A program made the translations under genes and the position numbers. DNA of 8,801 nucleotides from Bryobacterales bacterium (GTDB lineage: Bacteria > Acidobacteriota > Terriglobia > Bryobacterales > Bryobacteraceae): positions 1,764-10,564 of the forward strand of contig PKZC01000433.1 of NCBI GenBank assembly GCA_003132905.1. Reading direction: 5' to 3'. Positions 1 through 6,211 of this stretch are shown here, piece after piece. The notes under the pieces are model-generated. The model was not told where the DNA came from. It ran no database searches and saw nothing but the letters and a program-made list of their open reading frames with translations. Each line of letters starts with the position of its first letter. The first letter of the stretch is position 1.

Positions 1-123
1 ACGCTGTTGATCGTGCCGATCGTTTATAGCTACCTGCGCAAAGAGCCGCCCATCGATCACGACAGGCAGATCGAAGAAGAAGAACGCGAAGGGCTGCCCG
101 AGTCCGAGTTCCAGATGTTTTGA
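1..123 (+). CDS. RND efflux pump inner-membrane permease, C-terminal end (partial)
   Basis: An open frame enters from the left edge and ends at the TGA at 121-123, giving the last 40 residues of a protein. It begins with the end of a hydrophobic helix (TLLIVPIVYSYLRK), followed by a charged cytoplasmic tail rich in Glu (IEEEEREGLPESEF). The pattern of a final helix with VPxVYSxLRK just before a short polar tail is typical of the C-terminus of AcrB/HAE1-type RND permeases, which export substrates from the periplasm and inner membrane using the proton gradient. The adaptor gene starts 24 bases downstream and an outer-membrane channel gene follows, which strongly supports this reading. The substrate cannot be judged from this fragment. 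A heavy-metal (CusA-type) RND pump is possible but not favoured. Confidence 0.8.
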   Translation, partial: TLLIVPIVYSYLRKEPPIDHDRQIEEEEREGLPESEFQMF

Positions 124-147
124 AATCGCTTTTATTTATAGAACTAG

Positions 148-1545
148 ATGACATCATCGACCATTAACGAACCTGATAATCCATTCGAGCGGCCGGCGTC
201 TGGCACCGAGGAGGAATTGCGCGCTGAAATCGAGCGTCTGACGCGGAAGTTGGAAGAAAAGGATTCCCACGGAGCGCATTCTCCCTTGCAGCATCCCAAG
301 CGCCCCTCGGGTGGAAAGATCGCGATGCTGCTCCTGCTGGCCGCCGCAATTTTTCTGGCGGCGTTCTTCGTCGGCTATATTCCCCATCATCGGCGTGAGC
401 TGCAGATCACAGCGGAAGCCAGCGTGCAAAACGAATCGCTGCCCGACGTCACCGTCGTGACGGCCAGGAATGGCTCGGCAATGGGAGAACTGGTTCTGCC
501 TGGCAATATCCAGGCCGTTACAGAAGCGCCGATTCTAGCGCGGGCCGAGGGTTACGTGGTGCACCGTTATGTGGACATCGGCGACCGTGTCATGCCCGGC
601 CAGCTTCTGGCGGACATAGAGGCGCCGGATCTGGATCAGCAGGTGAAGCAATCCCAAGCGGCGGTGGAACAGGCCCAAGCGGATTTGGCACGCGCCGACG
701 CGGCTCTCGAACAAGGCAAGGCCAATGCATCCATCGCCAAGGTTACCGCCACGCGATGGGACAACCTGGTGAAAAAGGGCGCTGTTTCCAAACAAGAGAA
801 CGATCAGTATCAGGCTCAATACGAGGCCCAGTCCGCTAATGTAAAAGCGCTCGAACGCGCCGTGGACGCCGCCAAGGGAAACATCACCGCCATGCAGGCG
901 AATGTCGGCCGGTTGACCGAAATGCAAGGCTACTTGAAGGTGCGCGCGCCTTTCGCCGGAGTGGTCACACTGCGCAACGTCGACGTGGGCACGCTGGTCA
1001 ACACCGGCAGCACGATGCTGTTCCGCATCGCGCAAACCAACCTGCTTCGCACTTATCTGAATGTGCCGCAAGCCAACGCTTCCGATCTGCACGCCGGGCA
1101 ATTGGCGTCGCTGGCAACGCCCGAGCTTCCAGAACGAAAGTTCACCGGAGCCGTCACGCGCACCGCCAACGCGCTCGACCCTTCCAGCCGCACGCTCTTA
1201 GTGGAGGTCCAGGTGCCGAATCCGGACAACAAACTGCTCCCCGGCATGTACGTCGAAGTGGACCTGAATGTTCCCCGCAAAGATCCACCGCTGCTGCTCC
1301 CGAGCGATACCCTCTCGGTGCGTCCGGAGGGCACGATGGTGGCCGTGGTGGATCCGAGCAATAAGGTCCATTTCCAGCGCGTGGTGATCGGCCGTGATTA
1401 TGGGAGCCAGATCGAAATCCTGGCGGGGCTGAATGCTGGACAACACGTGATCGCCAATCCGAACGATTCCGTTCAGGAAGGCGTGAAGGTTCATCCGGTG
1501 ATGTTACCCGCGGGCGAAGGCAGCGTCCCCAAGCTCACGCGCTAG
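148..1545 (+). CDS. RND efflux periplasmic adaptor subunit (membrane fusion protein)
   Basis: This 465-residue protein would bridge the RND permease and the outer-membrane channel. Residues 1-56 are a polar, probably cytoplasmic tail with a short coiled-coil-like stretch (about 20-38, EEELRAEIERLTRKLEEK). Residues 57-78 form one membrane anchor. No lipobox Cys is seen, so it is anchored by the helix rather than by lipid. The two halves of a biotinyl/lipoyl-like domain lie at about 127-158 (ARAEGYV, VDIGDRVMPGQLLADIEAPDLD) and 261-293 (VRAPFAGVV). They flank an alpha-helical hairpin at about 160-255, rich in Ala, Gln and Glu. The beta-barrel and membrane-proximal domains follow, with the conserved LPGMYVEVDL at 364-373. 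The ATG at 148 lies 24 bases after the permease stop, with no Shine-Dalgarno sequence and an AT-rich spacer. Its position between permease and channel genes indicates one operon. The family is clear; the substrate is unknown. Confidence 0.93.
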   Translation: MTSSTINEPDNPFERPASGTEEELRAEIERLTRKLEEKDSHGAHSPLQHPKRPSGGKIAMLLLLAAAIFLAAFFVGYIPHHRRELQITAEASVQNESLPDVTVVTARNGSAMGELVLPGNIQAVTEAPILARAEGYVVHRYVDIGDRVMPGQLLADIEAPDLDQQVKQSQAAVEQAQADLARADAALEQGKANASIAKVTATRWDNLVKKGAVSKQENDQYQAQYEAQSANVKALERAVDAAKGNITAMQANVGRLTEMQGYLKVRAPFAGVVTLRNVDVGTLVNTGSTMLFRIAQTNLLRTYLNVPQANASDLHAGQLASLATPELPERKFTGAVTRTANALDPSSRTLLVEVQVPNPDNKLLPGMYVEVDLNVPRKDPPLLLPSDTLSVRPEGTMVAVVDPSNKVHFQRVVIGRDYGSQIEILAGLNAGQHVIANPNDSVQEGVKVHPVMLPAGEGSVPKLTR

Positions 1546-1632
1546 CTCGTGCCTTGCCTTTCTCTCGCGTACCCTGAAAGAACACACAGCGCGATCCGTA
1601 TCGCTGGACGCGCGCTTGGAACCAAATCCATC
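1546..1632 (+). other. Spacer between adaptor and TolC-family genes
   Basis: These 87 bases contain no stop in the TolC frame, so a GTG at 1549 could extend that protein by 28 residues. The extension (MPCLSLAYPERTHSAIRIAG and on) would place 33 mostly polar residues before the Lys pair of the signal peptide, which is unusual, so I treat the stretch as untranslated. A weak hairpin GCGAT-CCGT-ATCGC (1591-1604) is present, with no T-tract. Confidence 0.55.
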
Positions 1633-3528
1633 ATGAATCAGATCAGCATGAAAAAGATCAGCGCCGTATTGCTCTGTTGGCTCCTGCTCGCGCCGGCGGG
1701 TTTTTCGGCCCCGGCAGACTACCCAGACAAGGTGTTCAATTGGCTGAAACAGCCCTATGTAGTGCATCCGATCGCGCCGGTGGATCTGTCCAATTCGCCG
1801 CGCATCCGCCAGTTGTTGCGATCAGGCAACATCTATCTCTCGATGCCGGACGCCGTCGCGTTGGCCATCGAAAACAATCTCGACATTCAACTCGAGCGCT
1901 ACACTTTGCCGTCGGCCGACACGGAATTGTTGCGCGCCAAGGGCGGCGGATTGCTGCGCGGGCTGACATACAACGTGTTTGAAGTGCCCGTGGGCGTTGG
2001 CGGACCGGCCAGTCCGCTGGTGACTTCGGCTGCCACGCCAACCGTCGGCGCAGCAGGATCGGTGCCGACCAATCCTTCCGAACTCGGCGCGCTCTCGGAG
2101 CAGCTGGACAATCTTTCTCAGCTCCAGACCGTGCCGCTTTCGACGGGTCCCGCGATTCCACAGTTCGACCCCGCCTTGACCGGGCAACTGAATTGGACGC
2201 ACGCTACCACGCCCGATGCGAGCCCGGTAGCCTACGGCACAAGCGCTCTCTCAGGCAATACGACGACGGCCAACGCAGCCTACACGCAAGGCTTCGGCCC
2301 AGGCACGGAGCTGAGCGCGGGCTTCGACAACGCGCGCTACACCACCAATTCTCTGCAGAGCGCCTTTAGTCCTTACACGGCTTCCAGTCTTGGATTTACC
2401 GTAACCCAGCCTCTGCTGCGCGGATTTGGATTGGCGGTGAATCGCCGCTTCATCCGCATCTCGAAGAACGAACAAAAAATCGCCAATCTGCTGGTGCAGC
2501 AGCAGCTGATCGCAACCGTCTATGGCGTGGTGCGTCTGTATACCGATCTAGTGGCACTGTATGAAGACGTGAAGGTGAAAGAAGAGACGCTGGCCTCGGC
2601 ACAGAAACTCTACACCGACACCAAAGCCGAAGTGGATGAGGGCACTCAGGCGCCGGTGGAGCTGACGCGCGCCAACGCGCAGGTGTTTACCATCCGCCAG
2701 GATCTTATCGATTCGCGCGGATTGCTGGAAGAGCAGGAAGCGATCGTGAAGAACGTCATCACGCGCCGCACCGACAACGATCCGGACATACTGAATGCGG
2801 GCATCATTCCCACCGACACCATCGAGGTTCCTGGCACCGATGAAACCAGGCCTTTGCAGGACCTCGTCGCGCTGGCCTATGCCAATCGTCCCGATTTATC
2901 GCAGGCCGGCCTTCAAGTGGAGGATACCCAGATCAGCTTGCAGGGATCGCGCAACGGATTGCGGCCCGAATTAGACTTAGTAGGCGTGGCTCAAAACAGC
3001 GCACTGGCCGCGCAACCGAATCCATTGGTGCCGGCCATCCAATCGCCGCTGATCGGCGGCTACGGCAACGCGTTGGAGCAGCTTGCCACGCGCAAGTATC
3101 CCACCTACGGAATCGGCCTCAACCTTAATCTGCCGCTTCGGAATAGGATCGCGCAGGCCGACGTCACGCGCGACGAGATCCTGCTCCGGCAGAGCCAGGT
3201 GATCCAAGCGCAACTCCGGAAGCAGGCGCAGTTGGAGGTGGAAGACGCGCTGATCGCCATGCGCCGCGCGCGCGCTTCCTACGAAGCGGCGATCGAGACT
3301 GAGAAGCTGCAGCAAGAATCTTTGGATACCGAGCAGGCTAAGTTCGAAGTGGGCGCATCCACCAGCTTCTTCATTATTCAGTACCAAAGCTTTCTGGCGC
3401 AGGCCAAGTCTACGGTGGTGGTGGCTCAGAGCGCGTACCTGAAATCGCGCGCGGCCTTGGAACGCGCCACCGGAACGATTCTGGACGACAATCACGTTTC
3501 GCTAGGCGATGCGATTCGCGGCCGTTAA
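1633..3528 (+). CDS. TolC-family outer-membrane efflux channel protein
   Basis: The third pump component forms the outer-membrane and trans-periplasmic duct. The frame is open from 1546, but I choose the ATG at 1633 (631 residues) because it puts a signal peptide at the N-terminus: KK near residue 7, hydrophobic AVLLCWLLLAPAG, and likely cleavage after SAPA at residue 28. The ATG at 1648 would also work. The two TolC repeats are visible. The first has LSMPDAVALAIENNLDIQ at 69-86, a strand around 178-190, and GFTVTQPLLRGFG at 254-266 followed by long helices. The second has LVALAYANRPDL at 411-422, LRPELDLVG at 443-451, YGIGLNLNLPLRNR at 492-505, and a final helix ending near ALERATGTIL. It is longer than most TolC proteins (about 450-500 residues), largely because of a low-complexity Pro/Gly/Ala/Thr insertion at about 105-177. 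The product likely trimerises and pairs with the upstream adaptor. Confidence 0.93.
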   Translation: MNQISMKKISAVLLCWLLLAPAGFSAPADYPDKVFNWLKQPYVVHPIAPVDLSNSPRIRQLLRSGNIYLSMPDAVALAIENNLDIQLERYTLPSADTELLRAKGGGLLRGLTYNVFEVPVGVGGPASPLVTSAATPTVGAAGSVPTNPSELGALSEQLDNLSQLQTVPLSTGPAIPQFDPALTGQLNWTHATTPDASPVAYGTSALSGNTTTANAAYTQGFGPGTELSAGFDNARYTTNSLQSAFSPYTASSLGFTVTQPLLRGFGLAVNRRFIRISKNEQKIANLLVQQQLIATVYGVVRLYTDLVALYEDVKVKEETLASAQKLYTDTKAEVDEGTQAPVELTRANAQVFTIRQDLIDSRGLLEEQEAIVKNVITRRTDNDPDILNAGIIPTDTIEVPGTDETRPLQDLVALAYANRPDLSQAGLQVEDTQISLQGSRNGLRPELDLVGVAQNSALAAQPNPLVPAIQSPLIGGYGNALEQLATRKYPTYGIGLNLNLPLRNRIAQADVTRDEILLRQSQVIQAQLRKQAQLEVEDALIAMRRARASYEAAIETEKLQQESLDTEQAKFEVGASTSFFIIQYQSFLAQAKSTVVVAQSAYLKSRAALERATGTILDDNHVSLGDAIRGR

Positions 3529-3542
3529 GATAGCGACTGCTT

Positions 3543-3548
3543 TAGAAT
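3543..3548 (+). promoter_or_regulatory. Candidate -10 element upstream of the membrane/SpeE-like gene
   Basis: TAGAAT (5/6 to consensus) lies in the 72-base gap after the TolC-family gene. Transcription would begin near 3554-3555, about 47 bases before the ATG at 3601. No clear -35 is visible. It would give the gene a promoter separate from the efflux operon. Confidence 0.35.
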
Positions 3549-3600
3549 CGTTGAATGCAGGCCTCGCGCGGCGTGTGCGATCATTGCTCCTTACCAGCCC

Positions 3601-5658
3601 ATGCTCGCCTACGCCTGCACCATTTTCCTGAGCGCATTTTTGCTGTTTGCCGTGCAGCCGATGATCGGAAAAATCATCCTGCCGTGGTTCGGCGGATCGG
3701 CGGCGGTATGGAGCACCTGCCTGCTTTTTTTCCAGGCCGCGCTGCTGGCGGGTTACCTATACGCGCACCGCTCGACTCGGTCTCTGAAACCGAAACGGCA
3801 GGCCACACTGCACATCGTCCTGATGGCAATCAGCCTGGCGGTGCTGCCTATCCTGCCATCGCCGAGCTGGAAGCCAACGCAGGCCGGCGACCCATCCCTG
3901 CGCATTTTGCTGCTCCTCACCGCGACCATCGGCCTTCCCTACCTTCTGCTTTCCACCACCAGCCCATTGCTCCAAGCCTGGTATGTCGCGGCTAAACCCG
4001 GTGCCGTTCCGTATCGACTGTTTGCGCTATCGAACTTCGGCTCACTGCTCGCGCTACTCGGCTATCCGATATTTGTCGAACCGATGTTCTCCACGCATGG
4101 GCAGGCGTATGGATGGTCGGGCATCTATACGGTATTCGTTGCGCTCTGCGCTGCCGTAGCGTGGAAGGCCATGCGCGCGACGCCGCTGGAATCGCACGAA
4201 CCCATCTCCGTGTCTTCTACGCGGGCTCCAAGTTGGACCATCCGCATCGTATGGACCGCCCTGGCCGCCTGCTCGTCCGCGCTGCTGCTCGGAATCAGCA
4301 ATCATTTGAGCGCCAACGTCGCGCCGATTCCGTTTCTCTGGGTGCTCCCGCTGGCTGTTTATCTGCTCAGCTTCATCCTATGTTTCGAACGCGACAAAGT
4401 CTACAATCGTGGCGTCTTCCTTCCATTACTGGTCATCGGGCTCGACGGCGCGGCGTATGCCATTTACGCCAACGAAGGCAATCCAAATATCGCCTGGGCC
4501 ATCCCGACATTTGTCGCCACGCTATTCATCTGCTGCATGGTTTGCCACGGCGAACTCGCGCGTCTGAAACCCGATCCGCTGCATCTCACTGGCTTCTATT
4601 TGATGATCTCGCTTGGTGGAACGTTAGGCGGCGTGTTCGTTGCCCTAGTAGCTCCTCACATATTTCACACCTATCTGGAGTTGCCGCTGTCGATGGTCGC
4701 TTGCAGCGCGCTGGCGGCCTTGGTTCTCTGGATCTCGCCACAGAATTGGAAAGGGAAGGTCCCGGTTGGCGCGGTCCGCATCGCGATGGTTGCGTTTACC
4801 ATCGGGCTCGCCATTCACTTGGGCTATCAAAAACACCGCGCCGATAAAATCTTTCGCCTTTCGCTGCGCAACTTCTACGGTGTTTTGCGGGTCCGCGACA
4901 TTCCCGCCGACGAGGAAACCACTCCCGTCCGGCGCTTGATCCACGGCACCATCAATCATGGAACGCAGCGTCTGGACGCAGCCTATCGGGACGAACCCAC
5001 CAGTTACTACGGACCTTACTCCGGCATGGGCCGGGCCATGGGCTACCTGCAGCATCGTGGTCCAGTCCGCGTGGCCGTCGTCGGACTTGGCGCGGGTGTC
5101 ACCGCCAGTTTCTGCCGCCCGGGCGATGTGTTTCGTTTTTACGAGATCAATCCGCTGGCTCTTTCCATCGCCAGCACCTGGTTCACATTTCTTGGCGATT
5201 GCAAAGCCGATCATCAGGTCTTGCTCGGGGACGCGCGCCTTACGCTGGAAGCGCAGCCCAGCCAGCAATTCGACCTGATGGCCATCGACGCCTTCACCAG
5301 CGACGCCATTCCCGTGCATCTACTGACGCGCGAGGCGTTCGCGCTGTACTTCCGTCACTTGAAGCCGGAAGGGATTCTCGCCGTGCACGTGTCGAATCGC
5401 TACCTCGACCTGGTTCCCGTTGTATCGCGAAACGCGCATGACCTGGGCAAAACAGCCGTCGACGTGGATGACGAAGACGAAGACGCGGACTATTTCTCCG
5501 ACAGCGATTGGGTGCTGGTATCGAGCGACGGCGCGATCTTCCACGACGCGGCGTTCAAATCATCCAGCGTGGGGCCCGCGCGCATCCGCCCGAACCTGCG
5601 GCCCTGGACCGACGATTACAGCAATCTCATCCAGATTTTGAAAATCCGGAGCAATTGA
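3601..5658 (+). CDS. Multi-pass membrane protein fused to a spermidine synthase-like (SpeE-like) domain
   Basis: This 685-residue protein has about 13 hydrophobic segments in residues 1-410, then a soluble Rossmann-type domain at about 420-682. The SpeE-like part has a nucleotide/SAM-type glycine loop (VAVVGLGAGVTASF, 491-504), an acidic strand end (YEINP, E515), a GDAR motif (D544) and a gate region (DAFTSDAIPVHLLT, 563-576). Aminopropyltransferases and SAM-dependent methyltransferases share this fold. The typical SpeE YHE putrescine motif is not visible. The matching area instead reads HGTINHGTQ (448-456) and TSYYGPYSGMG (467-477), so true spermidine synthase activity is doubtful. The ATG at 3601 is the first in-frame ATG after the stop at 3526-3528, and it starts directly with a membrane helix (FLSAFLLFAVQPMIGK). 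There is no Shine-Dalgarno sequence. Databases usually label such proteins fused MFS/spermidine synthase. The substrate and reaction are unknown. An acidic loop (DVDDEDEDAD) sits at 621-630. Confidence 0.85.
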   Translation: MLAYACTIFLSAFLLFAVQPMIGKIILPWFGGSAAVWSTCLLFFQAALLAGYLYAHRSTRSLKPKRQATLHIVLMAISLAVLPILPSPSWKPTQAGDPSLRILLLLTATIGLPYLLLSTTSPLLQAWYVAAKPGAVPYRLFALSNFGSLLALLGYPIFVEPMFSTHGQAYGWSGIYTVFVALCAAVAWKAMRATPLESHEPISVSSTRAPSWTIRIVWTALAACSSALLLGISNHLSANVAPIPFLWVLPLAVYLLSFILCFERDKVYNRGVFLPLLVIGLDGAAYAIYANEGNPNIAWAIPTFVATLFICCMVCHGELARLKPDPLHLTGFYLMISLGGTLGGVFVALVAPHIFHTYLELPLSMVACSALAALVLWISPQNWKGKVPVGAVRIAMVAFTIGLAIHLGYQKHRADKIFRLSLRNFYGVLRVRDIPADEETTPVRRLIHGTINHGTQRLDAAYRDEPTSYYGPYSGMGRAMGYLQHRGPVRVAVVGLGAGVTASFCRPGDVFRFYEINPLALSIASTWFTFLGDCKADHQVLLGDARLTLEAQPSQQFDLMAIDAFTSDAIPVHLLTREAFALYFRHLKPEGILAVHVSNRYLDLVPVVSRNAHDLGKTAVDVDDEDEDADYFSDSDWVLVSSDGAIFHDAAFKSSSVGPARIRPNLRPWTDDYSNLIQILKIRSN

Positions 5659-5659
5659 C

Positions 5660-5668
5660 TGCTAACAT
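5660..5668 (+). promoter_or_regulatory. Candidate extended -10 element of the DinB-like gene
   Basis: TGCTAACAT reads as an extended -10 (TGn followed by TAACAT), placing transcription start near 5675 and a leader of about 8 bases before the ATG at 5683. No Shine-Dalgarno sequence is present. The element starts 2 bases after the upstream stop codon. Confidence 0.4.
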
Positions 5669-5682
5669 AGCTTGACACGATC

Positions 5683-6186
5683 ATGGTCCTTACAAAGGAA
5701 GAACTAATTTCCGCGTTACAAAACGAGGTGCGCATACTGGTGCATCTGGCCGGCAAAGTGGACAAATCGAAACTCGATTACCGGCCCACTGCCAAGCAGC
5801 GCAGCACGTTAGAGCTGCTGCAATACTTGTCTATCATGGGCCCATCTGTTCTGGCAGTCGTCAAGACTGGGAAGTTCGACCGTGAAACGCTGGGCTCGAT
5901 CTTCGCGCCCGCCGAAGCTGCCAGCAAAGCGATGAACTTCGATCAAGCCGTGGCCGCCATTCAAGAGCAGTCCAGCCAATACGAGCGCATCCTCAATGAT
6001 TGGACGGATGCCGATTTCCGCGCGAGCCTCGACATGTTCGGCAATCAAGCCACTCGCGGCCCAGCTATCGTGAATCTTGTGCTGGGCGGGCACGCCGCTT
6101 ATCGTACGCAATTGTTTTGCTATCTCAAGTCGTGCGGCCGCGATGAGCTAAGCACCATGAATCTATGGGGCGGCGTCGATGGTTAG
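5683..6186 (+). CDS. DinB-like four-helix-bundle protein, degenerate metal site
   Basis: This 167-residue soluble protein is predicted to be mostly helical. The N-terminal helix (LTKEELISALQNEVRILVHLAGKV), a following LDYRPTAKQRSTLELLQYLS and a C-terminal AAYRTQLFCYLKSCGRDEL resemble the DinB/YfiT-like superfamily, in which the second and last helices normally supply three metal-binding His. Here the second helix has Gln47 where a His is usual. The C-terminal motif reads H137-A-A-Y-R-T-Q rather than HxxxHRxQ, so only one of the usual ligands is seen. The protein is therefore probably not a classical metal-dependent DinB hydrolase or thiol transferase. It ends with a short Gly/Trp tail (NLWGGVDG). 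The gene sits 24 bases after the preceding stop and 25 bases before fabI, with its own -10-like element. No role can be assigned. The superfamily call is by pattern only. Confidence 0.7.
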   Translation: MVLTKEELISALQNEVRILVHLAGKVDKSKLDYRPTAKQRSTLELLQYLSIMGPSVLAVVKTGKFDRETLGSIFAPAEAASKAMNFDQAVAAIQEQSSQYERILNDWTDADFRASLDMFGNQATRGPAIVNLVLGGHAAYRTQLFCYLKSCGRDELSTMNLWGGVDG

Positions 6187-6196
6187 GTCGCAGCGT

Positions 6197-6202
6197 TACA
6201 AT
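6197..6202 (+). promoter_or_regulatory. fabI: Candidate -10 element of fabI, near-leaderless
   Basis: TACAAT, a 5/6 match to TATAAT, ends 9 bases before the fabI ATG. A start about 7 bases after the hexamer would leave a leader of only 2-3 bases. No matching -35 is seen at the usual distance and no Shine-Dalgarno sequence precedes the ATG. Confidence 0.45.
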
Positions 6203-6211
6203 AAATGATTC

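Noticed and set aside
1591..1604. Hairpin GCGAT-CCGT-ATCGC before the TolC-family gene
   Set aside because: A 5-bp stem is expected by chance in DNA of this composition. There is no T-tract, and a terminator here would split an efflux operon.
1549..1632. GTG start at 1549 extending the TolC-family protein by 28 residues
   Set aside because: It would bury the signal peptide behind a polar extension and begins 3 bases after the upstream stop with no ribosome binding site. The ATG at 1633 or 1648 gives a normal signal peptide.
3555..3995. Forward reading frame of 146 codons whose ATG lies exactly at the predicted transcription start after TAGAAT (3543-3548)
   Set aside because: It runs out of frame inside the membrane/SpeE-like gene. 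Its product is His/Arg/Pro-rich with no recognisable domain, whereas the overlapping frame has clear membrane helices. The ATG at the predicted start is probably coincidence.
4113..4847. 244-codon forward frame within the membrane part of the fusion gene
   Set aside because: It is rich in Arg, His and Ser with no hydrophobic or domain pattern, as expected for an out-of-frame shadow of a membrane protein gene.
4645..5319. 224-codon reading frame on the minus strand, opposite the SpeE-like domain
   Set aside because: It is the complement of a well-supported gene, its composition is typical of shadow frames in GC-rich DNA, and it shows no recognisable motif.
5655..5660. TTGACT resembling a -35 hexamer before the DinB-like gene
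   Set aside because: It lies only 2 bases from the candidate -10 (TAACAT, 5663-5668) and no good -10 sits 16-18 bases downstream before the ATG, so it cannot act as its -35.
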